From the NCBI GenBank assembly GCA_937860115.1, contig CALMBI010000018.1:1-9229 (forward strand): DNA of 9,229 nt, read 5' to 3'. Shown here piece after piece: positions 1 to 6,133 of this stretch. Every line of letters begins with the position of its first letter. Positions within the stretch are counted from its first letter, which is position 1. Below the pieces are notes generated by a model. That model saw only the letters and a list, made by a program, of their open reading frames with translations, did no database searches and was not told the origin of the DNA. This DNA is from an uncultured Arcobacter sp. (GTDB lineage: Bacteria > Campylobacterota > Campylobacteria > Campylobacterales > Arcobacteraceae). The translations under genes were made by a program, and so were the position numbers.

Positions 1-1
1 A

Positions 2-247
2 AAAGTAAAAAATTTTTATCCATTTGAGAAAAACTGTACAAGAACACTTGAAATAAAATACAAAACAAAAATTGGTTGCAATAGCCCATATAACACAAAT
101 AAAAATTTTAATAGTTTTATAGAATTTGATCTATTAGAGGAAAATAAACTTTTTTATACACTCTATAAAGATCTTAAAAGTGATGATGATATAAATGAAG
201 AACTACAAAAAGGATATGAACAATTATGGAAACAAATCAACCATTAA
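2..247 (+). CDS. 3' end of an unrecognised gene (partial, 81 residues visible)
   Basis: An open frame runs from the left edge to a TAA at 245-247, with no start inside the window. The visible C-terminal 81 residues are polar and rich in Lys, Asn and Phe. They contain two cysteines (visible residues 12 and 26) and end in an acidic, probably helical tail. There is no membrane segment or signal peptide in this part. I do not recognise the family. The frame overlaps the start of the following radical SAM gene by 22 nt in another phase, which argues that it is a real gene, co-transcribed and probably translationally coupled with that gene. The base composition matches its neighbours. A chance open frame in AT-rich DNA is possible but less likely, because the downstream ribosome-binding site sits inside it, as is usual in tight operons. 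Confidence 0.6.
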   Translation, partial: KVKNFYPFEKNCTRTLEIKYKTKIGCNSPYNTNKNFNSFIEFDLLEENKLFYTLYKDLKSDDDINEELQKGYEQLWKQINH

Positions 248-1149
248 CTTTTGGTCCAGTTAATTCTAGACGCTTTGGTATATCATTAGGTATCGATCTT
301 TCCCCATCGCACAAGCAATGTAATTTTGATTGTTTGTATTGTGAATTAGAAAAGCAAAAAACCATTTCTATACAAACGAATTCAGTTCCCGTAGAGCAGT
401 ATATAGTAGCAATCAAAGAAGCTCTTATAAAATATCCAGAAACCGAAGTGATCACCATCACAGCTAACGGTGAACCAACAATGTATCCCTTTTTAGATCA
501 ATTAGTTGATCAACTAAATATAATAAAGGGTGAAAAAAAGTTACTAATACTTTCAAATGCTTCATTGATCTGGGATACAAACATAGCATCAATACTTCAT
601 AAAATTGATATTGTGAAACTATCACTTGATTGTGCTACAAAAGAGTGTTTTTCTAAACTTGATAGACTTGATAGTTCTTTAGATTCTCAAAAAATTATAG
701 ATGGAATTATTGGATTTTCAAAATCATATACAAAAGAACTTGTGATCGAAGTACTTTTTGTTGACACTCTCAATAACAAACAAAGTGAAATAGAGAAAAT
801 TTATGCAATTTTAAAAGAGATTCATCCTTCAAGAGTAGATATTGGCACAATCGATAGACCACCAGCATATGATGTTAAACCGATAAGTTATGAAGAACTG
901 AATAACATAGCATATCAATTTGTAGGTCTTAACGTCACAATAGCCCATAGGCATAAAATTAAACTTGAAAAATCATTAGATATAGAAGAGATCTTAAACC
1001 TTTTAGATAAACGACCACAAACAAAAGAAGATTTAGAAAATTTATTAGATGAAAAATCACTTCGATTATTTCATCAACTTTTAGATAACAAACAAGTTAC
1101 AATAAGAAACCAAGCAGGAGTAGAATTTTATGGAAAAAGAAAATCTTAA
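226..1149 (+). CDS. Radical SAM protein, COG0731-like (wyosine-synthetase-related Fe-S oxidoreductase)
   Basis: This 307-residue protein has the radical SAM signature C32-x3-C36-x2-C39, which holds the [4Fe-4S] cluster that cleaves S-adenosylmethionine. Upstream is the block GPVNSRRFGISLGID (10-24), typical of the COG0731 group of bacterial and archaeal proteins related to tRNA wyosine synthase. The SAM-binding motif appears as GEPT (82-85), and the barrel strands extend to about residue 240. The last 55 or so residues (about 250-307) look like a small winged-helix-type domain, which may recognise a partner or nucleic acid. The substrate is unknown. Bacteria generally do not make wyosine, so the family name should not be read as its reaction. 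An AGGA at 211-214, 11 nt before the ATG, is a somewhat distant ribosome-binding site. The gene overlaps the preceding gene by 22 nt and the next, small gene by 20 nt. Confidence 0.88.
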   Translation: METNQPLTFGPVNSRRFGISLGIDLSPSHKQCNFDCLYCELEKQKTISIQTNSVPVEQYIVAIKEALIKYPETEVITITANGEPTMYPFLDQLVDQLNIIKGEKKLLILSNASLIWDTNIASILHKIDIVKLSLDCATKECFSKLDRLDSSLDSQKIIDGIIGFSKSYTKELVIEVLFVDTLNNKQSEIEKIYAILKEIHPSRVDIGTIDRPPAYDVKPISYEELNNIAYQFVGLNVTIAHRHKIKLEKSLDIEEILNLLDKRPQTKEDLENLLDEKSLRLFHQLLDNKQVTIRNQAGVEFYGKRKS

Positions 1150-1309
1150 AAAGTGTAGAAACTGCTATTACGAAGTAAAAAAAGGGATACGAAGATGCCC
1201 TTATTGTGGAATCGTAAATCCAACTTTGGAATTAAAAGAAGTTTTTGTCATGACACTTGGGGTAATTGCTGTACTTATTATCTACAGCTATCTTTTTCCA
1301 ATGCAGTGA
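1130..1309 (+). CDS. Small zinc-ribbon membrane protein (59 residues)
   Basis: A short frame from ATG 1130 to TGA 1307-1309 encodes 59 residues. The N-terminus has two cysteine pairs, C9-x2-C12 and C23-x2-C26 (the latter as CPYCG), the usual pattern of a small zinc ribbon. This is followed by one hydrophobic segment at about residues 39-54, predicted to be a transmembrane helix, and a very short tail ending PMQ. The charged N-terminal part suggests that the ribbon lies in the cytoplasm. GGAG at 1117-1120, 9 nt before the ATG, is a good ribosome-binding site. The start lies inside the end of the radical SAM gene (20-nt overlap), so it is the last gene of that operon. No function is known to me; a membrane-tethered partner of the radical SAM protein is only a guess. 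Confidence 0.75.
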   Translation: MEKENLKKCRNCYYEVKKGIRRCPYCGIVNPTLELKEVFVMTLGVIAVLIIYSYLFPMQ

Positions 1310-1362
1310 TATGATATTTTGGAAATTAATACAAATATTGATATAAATTCTGATTTTTATGA

Positions 1363-1420
1363 TACAATATTACCACTAGTATTAATGATATATGGCTACC
1401 GATTTTAGTAAGTGTATAAT
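1363..1420 (+). promoter_or_regulatory. Promoter region of the RRM gene, best -10 at 1415-1420
   Basis: TATAAT at 1415-1420 is a perfect -10 box in the context GTGTATAATCAG, with the T-rich stretch GATTTTAG just upstream. This is how Campylobacterota sigma-70 promoters usually look, lacking a clear -35. Transcription would start near 1427, leaving a leader of about 30 nt that carries the ribosome-binding site AAGG (1443-1446). A second, weaker -10 candidate, TACAAT at 1363-1368, also follows a T run. The rest of the 1310-1455 gap is AT-rich and shows nothing else I can name. Confidence 0.6.
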
Positions 1421-1455
1421 CAGTGATAACTATAGAGAACAAAAGGAAAAAGATT

Positions 1456-1728
1456 ATGCAAATTTATGTTGGCAATATGTCATATAGAACAACACAAGAA
1501 AGCTTAGAGACGTTATTCTCTCAATTTGGTGCAGTAGAGTCTGTTAAATTAATTAATGATAGAGAAACGGGAAGAGCAAAAGGTTTTGCATTCGTTACTA
1601 TGAACGAAGGTGCAAAAGAGGCTATCGAAGCTTTAGATGGTAAAGAATTTGAAGGTAGAACGCTTAGAATTAACGAAGCTAAACCAAGAGAAGAAAGACC
1701 AAAAAGAGAATTTAGTAAAAGATTTTAA
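1456..1728 (+). CDS. RRM-domain RNA-binding protein (90 residues)
   Basis: This is a single RNA-recognition motif protein. RNP2 is IYVGNM at residues 3-8 and RNP1 is KGFAFVTM at 42-49, with aromatic residues at the RNA-stacking positions. The fold ends near residue 75, followed by a basic Arg/Lys/Glu tail ending in KRF. The family comprises small bacterial RRM proteins, common in Campylobacterota and cyanobacteria, often cold- or stress-responsive and thought to bind RNA in the cytoplasm; targets here are unknown. A GTG at 1423 is in frame but lies at the predicted transcription start. ATG 1456 fits better, because AAGG at 1443-1446 precedes it and homologues begin with a short Met-x-IYVGN sequence. 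The gene is monocistronic, with its own promoter and a strong terminator 20 nt after the stop codon. Confidence 0.93.
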   Translation: MQIYVGNMSYRTTQESLETLFSQFGAVESVKLINDRETGRAKGFAFVTMNEGAKEAIEALDGKEFEGRTLRINEAKPREERPKREFSKRF

Positions 1729-1747
1729 TCTGATTCTTTTTAATTTC

Positions 1748-1778
1748 AAAGGGAGAGGTTTTACCTCTCCCTTTTTTA
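1748..1778 (+). terminator. Rho-independent terminator of the RRM gene
   Basis: A perfect 12-bp stem (1748-1759 pairing with 1763-1774, core GGGAGAGGT/ACCTCTCCC) closes a TTT loop, and the T run 1772-1777 follows on the + strand. It sits between the RRM gene and the stop codon of the convergent gene at 1780. On the - strand the hairpin is followed only by TTT, so it would terminate that gene less efficiently. Confidence 0.93.
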
Positions 1779-1779
1779 T

Positions 1780-2619
1780 TTAAATAATTTTTTGATGTAA
1801 AATAGAAGCACCACTTATTATAAGTTCCTGATTTGACTCTAACAGATTTATAATCACATCAAAACTTGCTTTTGTATTATCATAAACTATAACAAAAATC
1901 TCATCACCTACTTCTAAAAAAGTATTCTCACCAAACTCTGTATAACTAGTAGCACCAATACTAACAATAAGCCCTTTTGGGAAACCACTATTTTTAAGAT
2001 GTGTATAAAGATCCTCTAAAGGTCCAAAATCTTCTTGATTATTGAGTTTGTCTATCATCCAATTTTTGAGCTTTTCATAAAAATAATTATAAGTTAAAAC
2101 TGGACTATCTTCTCCATAAGGATAGATTTTTCCATCTCGTTTTAAAAATGAAGCAATATGATAATTATCCATCACTCCACCAAGCTCAAACTTATCAATT
2201 TGAATAATTTGTGATGAGATCCCTTTTGTATTTTCACCCCAATTCTTTTTTTCACTTATCTTTTTTGCATTTGGTTTTCTAATACTACAATCATTGTATG
2301 CTGTAAAAAAATTTGGTATCAAATCTACTACTTTTCCTTCTTCATAAATAACTTCACATATAAGAGCCACTTCTGGTTCCATTTGTAAATTACCCTCTTT
2401 GATATCTTTTGGATATTCAATAGTTTCACTTGAAAGTGGATAGGTACCTAAAAAACTCTCACTATTTGGTAGATAAAATGGAAAAATCCCTTTTGGTGCA
2501 TTTTCTTCCTCAGTCACAACATTTACAAAATCACTTGCTTCTCCAGCTTGCACTAAATGATGTGCAAAATTTCCAGCAACACCAAAACCAATAAATCCCT
2601 GTAAATGTTTTTTGCTCAT
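1780..2619 (-). CDS. Uncharacterised protein with a fumarylacetoacetate hydrolase (FAH)-like fold
   Basis: This 279-residue protein is usually annotated as hypothetical in this phylum; it may correspond to the DUF5718 family, but that is from memory. Several blocks match FAH superfamily landmarks in order. These are GFGVAGNFAHHL (11-22, like the GLNYxxHA block), GIFPFYLP (44-51, like the IFLKP block), E81-P-E83 followed by a strand, N109-D110-x-S112-x-R114 (like NDxSxRD), and GLIVSIGATS to VGDEIFV (216-243, like the GTPxG and GD blocks). In known FAH enzymes the two glutamates and the aspartate bind Mg2+; the equivalents here would be E81, E83 and D110. FAH enzymes hydrolyse or decarboxylate oxo-acids, but the substrate here is unknown. 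The protein is cytoplasmic, with no signal peptide. AGGA lies 8 nt before the ATG. The gene is monocistronic and divergent from the helicase pair. Confidence 0.75.
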   Translation of the reverse strand: MSKKHLQGFIGFGVAGNFAHHLVQAGEASDFVNVVTEEENAPKGIFPFYLPNSESFLGTYPLSSETIEYPKDIKEGNLQMEPEVALICEVIYEEGKVVDLIPNFFTAYNDCSIRKPNAKKISEKKNWGENTKGISSQIIQIDKFELGGVMDNYHIASFLKRDGKIYPYGEDSPVLTYNYFYEKLKNWMIDKLNNQEDFGPLEDLYTHLKNSGFPKGLIVSIGATSYTEFGENTFLEVGDEIFVIVYDNTKASFDVIINLLESNQELIISGASILHQKII

Positions 2620-2651
2620 TAATATAATCCTGTCATATAAAATTAAAACTG

Positions 2652-2657
2652 ATTATA
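2652..2657 (-). promoter_or_regulatory. -10 box of the FAH-like gene
   Basis: On the - strand TATAAT at 2657-2652, in the context TTGTATAATCAG, would start transcription near 2645, about 26 nt before the ATG at 2619. The core TGTATAATCAG is identical to the RRM gene promoter. The ribosome-binding AGGA lies between this site and the start codon. Confidence 0.6.
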
Positions 2658-2685
2658 CAATAGTAGGTTCAAAATAGATTACAAT

Positions 2686-2709
2686 TTGACATATTTTTAC
2701 CGTTATAAT
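2686..2709 (+). promoter_or_regulatory. Promoter of the lysine-rich protein / helicase operon
   Basis: TATAAT at 2704-2709 follows ATATTTTTACCG, the T-rich context of Campylobacterota promoters. A TTGACA at 2686-2691 is only 12 bp upstream, too close to act as a standard -35 box. Transcription would begin near 2716. This rules out the in-frame TTG at 2686 as the start of the next gene and supports ATG 2734. Confidence 0.55.
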
Positions 2710-2733
2710 CATTTTTATGCTACTATTTCGCCC

Positions 2734-3105
2734 ATGAGAGAATCAACACCACCAAATGAAAAAGTGATACGACTAAGATATATAAGAGTATTAGAAAAAT
2801 TTTTCACACGAACTGTTTCCTATATGAAAAATCCAGACTTCTCACCAATAATCTTTAAAAAGAATATTGATAGATACTATGAAGATATTAAAAAAGTTAC
2901 TCCTATTAGATTAGATAGTGGATATCTTAGTAGCTTAGAAGAGTTTGTTAATAGCACTTTAACAAAAACAACACATATCGATGATGATTTTAGTACTCAA
3001 AAAGAGCAACTTTTAAAAGAATCCAATCTTGTATTAAAAGAAAAAAATAAATCTAGTTCAAAAAAAGACAAGCACAAATCGAAGGATTTTTATGATGGAT
3101 ATTGA
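2734..3105 (+). CDS. Lysine-rich protein of unknown function upstream of the helicase
   Basis: From ATG 2734 this gene encodes 123 residues. I do not recognise the family. Residues 1-75 or so look mainly alpha-helical and basic (for example RLRYIRVLEKFF). A serine/threonine-containing linker follows, then a very lysine-rich tail at about 93-119 (KEKNK, SSSKKDKHKSK) ending FYDGY. The tail suggests contact with nucleic acid or an acidic protein, but this is inference. The frame can be read back to a TTG at 2686, but the promoter at 2704-2709 makes that start unlikely. No good ribosome-binding site precedes ATG 2734, so its translation is probably weak or coupled. The last 14 nt overlap the helicase gene, and the helicase ribosome-binding site lies inside this gene, so the two are translationally linked. 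Confidence 0.75.
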   Translation: MRESTPPNEKVIRLRYIRVLEKFFTRTVSYMKNPDFSPIIFKKNIDRYYEDIKKVTPIRLDSGYLSSLEEFVNSTLTKTTHIDDDFSTQKEQLLKESNLVLKEKNKSSSKKDKHKSKDFYDGY

Positions 3106-5395
3106 GAAGCCAAAATCTATTCATATTTCAGGCACACTCAAAAAAGTTCTCTACCATAATAGTGAAAATAACTACTACATAGCTGTTTTAGAAAACAATC
3201 AAAAGATTTGTGGACTATATTTTGACACTGATTTAGCTAAACTTGAAGGTGAAGATCTTATTTTAATCGGCAATTGGGAAACGCACAACAAATATGGTGT
3301 GCAGTTTAATTTTGAATCAATAGAAATCAAAAAAAATGAAGTTTTTTTCTTTCTAACAAAAATTGTTAAAGGTTTCACAAAAAAACTTGCTACTGAGATT
3401 ACAAAAAAATACACAGAAGATCAACTTTATGAGATCTTAGATAATCGTCCATCGGTTCTTTTAGAGTTTAAAGGTGTTAAAGAGAAAAAGCTTACTCAAA
3501 TCGTGACAAGTTGGAATAAATTCAAACATCTTAGAGAACTAGCTGTTTTTTTAGGACAATATGGTGTTACAAAAAATCTTATCAATAAAATCTTCCAAGA
3601 TCTAGGTCACATCGAAAATCTTATAACAAAAATAAAAGAAAATCCCTATTTTCTTACAAATATCAAAGGTATAGGATTTAAAAAAGCAGATGAGATTGCT
3701 TTGGCTTTTGGAATAGATCCAAAAAGCCCATTTCGAATTAAATCATGTTTAAATTACACTTTGATGGAATACTGTGAAGCAAATGGTAACAGTTCGATAG
3801 CAAAAGAAACACTTTTTGCTATTTTAGATACAACACTCCATTTTCAAAACGAAACCCTACTCTATGAAAACTCTATTTTGGCAATGATTGGTGATAAAGA
3901 ACTTATAGAAACGAAAAAAAATAGATACACAACAACTATGCTACATTTTTGTGAAAAATATATTTTGGAATTTTTTAAAAAAAGACAAAATAGACAAATT
4001 CCAATAAAAATAGTCAAAGATTTTGATACTTATATAGCAAAAAAAGAGAAATCGATCGGATTTACACTCTCTGAAGAACAAAAAAAAGCAGTGAGACTTA
4101 TCAATGAGGGGGAAACGACCGTCTTGCTTGTAGGATATGCAGGAACTGGAAAATCAACTTCAAGTAGAGCAATACTAGAACTTCTTGAAGAGATTGTAAA
4201 CTTTAAAGAGATCCACTGCATGGCACTCAGTGGTATCGCATCTCAAAGAATTAGTGAAACAACAGGTTATAATTCAAGTACAATCCAATCGATGCTTATG
4301 GCACATAAAGAGAAAGATTATTTTCCATATAAAGTGCTCTTACTTGATGAAGCAAGTATGGTCAATAGTGTGACTTTTTATCAAATATGCTCAAAAATTG
4401 CTGATGATACGATCTTTATTATTGTTGGAGATGATGGACAATTACCAGCTATTGGGGCTGGTGATATTTTAGCTGATGCAATAAAATTTAATCTTGCACC
4501 ACTTTCAAAACTTACTAAAATCTATCGTCAAAATGAGTTGCAAGCGATAGCAATAATTGCAAATGAAATACGAGAAGGAAATATTCCCTCTTTTCAAAAT
4601 GAATATAAAGATTTTAAATTTGTTGATGTTTCTATTCCTAATTATTATGTAACAAAAAATAGTGTTAGTAATTATGAAATGAACACTATTCGCAATGAAA
4701 ATAACTATAAAATATTACATTCACTCTTACATATCTCTGCTTCTTATATTTGGGAGATTGAAGATCATATCAAAGAAAAAAGAATTGCAAAAGCACTTAC
4801 CACTTTTCAAGTGATCACCCCTATGAAAAATGGGATTTTAGGTGTAGAAAATCTTAATGTAAATCTTCAAAAACTTCTCAATAATAATAATTCTAAGCCA
4901 TATCAGGGAAAACTCTATGAATTTAGACTTAAAGATAAAGTGATTCACACTAAAAATGAAAATATGAAATCTCTTTCTATGAATGAATATAAGGAAGGGA
5001 GTTTAGAGTATGTTGAGCGGAGAATCTTTAATGGGATGCTTGGAATGATTATCAAACTAGATTTTGAAAATGATCTGTGTGTTGTTTTGTATCCAAATGA
5101 TGATACGGTAGTTTTTTATAACTTCACTCAAATTGAGTCACTCCTCTCTTTAGCATATTGTCTTACTATTCATAAAACTCAAGGGATGGAATATGACACA
5201 GCATTAATTCCAATGACGTTTACACACTTTATTATGCATAATACAAAACTGCTCTACACAGCTATCACAAGAGCTAAACATATGTGCTATATCGTTGGGG
5301 AAAAAGAAGCTTTTGAAAGTGCTTGTAAAAAACTTGAGATCACCCAAAGAGAAACAGTGATCACTGACCTTTTGAGTGATAGCCTACTTAGTTGA
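3092..5395 (+). CDS. RecD2-like superfamily 1 DNA helicase
   Basis: This 767-residue ATP-dependent helicase resembles RecD2, the 5'-3' SF1B helicase found outside RecBCD and linked to DNA repair. The N-terminal part (about 1-230) has a small beta domain, then helix-hairpin-helix elements near 124-139 and 189-205 (IKGIGFKKAD). The motor has Q-motif residues near 328-334, Walker A GYAGTGKST (348-356, K354), DEAS (419-422), GDDGQLP (446-452), YRQ after KLTKI, the motif V region IHKTQG (693-698) and motif VI YTAITRAK (722-729, with R727). FNGMLG (646-651) opens the SH3-like 2B insert typical of RecD2. The length is close to the family norm (about 720-800). AAGGA at 3082-3086 serves ATG 3092 or, with better spacing, ATG 3095. 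The gene overlaps the preceding one by 14 nt. Its 3' end overlaps the convergent nitroreductase by 8 bp, with no terminator. Confidence 0.92.
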   Translation: MMDIEKPKSIHISGTLKKVLYHNSENNYYIAVLENNQKICGLYFDTDLAKLEGEDLILIGNWETHNKYGVQFNFESIEIKKNEVFFFLTKIVKGFTKKLATEITKKYTEDQLYEILDNRPSVLLEFKGVKEKKLTQIVTSWNKFKHLRELAVFLGQYGVTKNLINKIFQDLGHIENLITKIKENPYFLTNIKGIGFKKADEIALAFGIDPKSPFRIKSCLNYTLMEYCEANGNSSIAKETLFAILDTTLHFQNETLLYENSILAMIGDKELIETKKNRYTTTMLHFCEKYILEFFKKRQNRQIPIKIVKDFDTYIAKKEKSIGFTLSEEQKKAVRLINEGETTVLLVGYAGTGKSTSSRAILELLEEIVNFKEIHCMALSGIASQRISETTGYNSSTIQSMLMAHKEKDYFPYKVLLLDEASMVNSVTFYQICSKIADDTIFIIVGDDGQLPAIGAGDILADAIKFNLAPLSKLTKIYRQNELQAIAIIANEIREGNIPSFQNEYKDFKFVDVSIPNYYVTKNSVSNYEMNTIRNENNYKILHSLLHISASYIWEIEDHIKEKRIAKALTTFQVITPMKNGILGVENLNVNLQKLLNNNNSKPYQGKLYEFRLKDKVIHTKNENMKSLSMNEYKEGSLEYVERRIFNGMLGMIIKLDFENDLCVVLYPNDDTVVFYNFTQIESLLSLAYCLTIHKTQGMEYDTALIPMTFTHFIMHNTKLLYTAITRAKHMCYIVGEKEAFESACKKLEITQRETVITDLLSDSLLS

Positions 5396-6020
5396 TAAAT
5401 TCTACAATTTCATCTATAGAGAGCCTAAATTTATTTGGTTGAGGATTGATTCTATATCCAAAAGGAACTATGACAGCTAATTGATACACTTTAGTATCTA
5501 TTTTTAAAAGTTTTTCAACATTCTCTTTTTCAAATCCCTCTATCGGACAAGAATCTATACCAATACTTGCAGCTGCACTCATCATATTTCCCATAGCTAT
5601 ATAACATTGCCTAGCTCCCCAAGATAATATATTTTCATCACTCGACATAGTGTGAGCCAAATGAGAAGCATACACACTAAGATATCTTTCATAATATTCT
5701 TGTGGTAACCCTCTTCTTGCAAACATTTTACCTACATATTCATTTTGAGGTTTTAAATCATCTATTTTAGAAAGTATCACAACCAAATGACTACAAGTTG
5801 TAATTTGTGGTTGATCCCAACAAAATGGTCTTAATTGTTCTTTAAGCTCTTGATTTTGAATTACCAAAAATTTCCAAGGCTCCATCCCAAATGAAGATGG
5901 TGATAATCGTCCAACTTCTAAAATAAAATTCAAATCTTCCTTTGAAATTTTCTTTGTTTCATCAAATATCTTACATGCATGACGAAATTGCATTACCTCT
6001 AAAAATTGTTCTTTTGTCAT
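5388..6020 (-). CDS. Nitroreductase-family NAD(P)H oxidoreductase, RdxA/FrxA-like
   Basis: This 210-residue FMN flavoprotein reduces nitro compounds, quinones or similar acceptors using NAD(P)H; family members work as cytoplasmic dimers. Visible FMN-site features are R13-H14-x-x-K17 in RHACKIFD, the SPSSFGMEPW block (40-49), and the C-terminal GYR (188-190) with K197 and R199. IDSCPIEGF (155-163) matches the LDSCIIGGF block of Helicobacter pylori RdxA, including its functional cysteine (C158 here). The length is the same as RdxA (210 residues). RdxA and FrxA activate metronidazole, so this protein may do so too (inference). On the - strand GGAG lies 8 nt before the ATG, with a promoter just upstream at 6054-6049. 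It is separated from acnB by a terminator, so it forms its own unit. Its 3' end overlaps the convergent helicase gene by 8 bp. Confidence 0.9.
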   Translation of the reverse strand: MTKEQFLEVMQFRHACKIFDETKKISKEDLNFILEVGRLSPSSFGMEPWKFLVIQNQELKEQLRPFCWDQPQITTCSHLVVILSKIDDLKPQNEYVGKMFARRGLPQEYYERYLSVYASHLAHTMSSDENILSWGARQCYIAMGNMMSAAASIGIDSCPIEGFEKENVEKLLKIDTKVYQLAVIVPFGYRINPQPNKFRLSIDEIVEFIN

Positions 6021-6048
6021 TTTTGGTACTCCAATAAATATTTTAGAA

Positions 6049-6060
6049 ACTATAACAAAA
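6049..6060 (-). promoter_or_regulatory. Promoter of the nitroreductase gene
   Basis: On the - strand TATAGT (6054-6049) follows TTTTG, matching the Campylobacter pattern of a T-run-G element directly before the -10 box. Transcription would start near 6041, giving a leader of about 20 nt containing the GGAG ribosome-binding site. Confidence 0.5.
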
Positions 6061-6074
6061 CAAATTTATTTTTT

Positions 6075-6109
6075 AATAAAAAAGCCCCATCCAAAAAGGA
6101 TGAGGCTTT
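6075..6109 (-). terminator. Rho-independent terminator of acnB
   Basis: A 12-bp stem (6081-6092 with 6098-6109) around a 5-nt loop is followed on the - strand by TTTTTTATT. Read on the - strand all positions pair, one as a U-G wobble; on the + strand that position is a C-A mismatch and the T run is missing. This places it as the terminator of acnB, 25 nt after its stop codon. Confidence 0.92.
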
Positions 6110-6133
6110 CTAAAAAGTAATCCCAAAATGAGA

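Noticed and set aside
237..461. 74-codon open frame on the - strand
   Set aside because: It is antisense to the radical SAM signature region, which is clearly the coding strand.
502..517. Perfect 16-bp palindrome TTAGTTGATCAACTAA
   Set aside because: It is inside the radical SAM coding sequence and arises from the codons for LVDQL; no T run or promoter is nearby.
1423..1455. GTG start 33 nt upstream for the RRM protein
   Set aside because: It lies at the predicted transcription start, has no ribosome-binding site, and adds residues not expected before the MQIYVGN start. ATG 1456 follows AAGG.
2686..2691. TTGACA as a consensus -35 box
   Set aside because: The spacer to TATAAT is 12 bp, far from the usual 16-18 bp; the promoter is better explained by its T-rich context.
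2686..2733. TTG start for the lysine-rich protein
   Set aside because: The codon is upstream of the -10 box at 2704-2709, so it would not be in the transcript from that promoter.
3199..3414. 71-codon open frame with hydrophobic stretches, - strand
   Set aside because: It is antisense to the helicase N-terminal domain; its hydrophobicity comes from the complement of lysine-rich codons.
4030..4221. 63-codon open frame on the - strand within the helicase
   Set aside because: It is antisense to the Walker A region, with no independent start signals.
5356..5367. Palindrome CAGTGATCACTG near the helicase 3' end as terminator or operator
   Set aside because: It is within coding sequence, has no loop or T run, and is too far from any start to be a clear operator.
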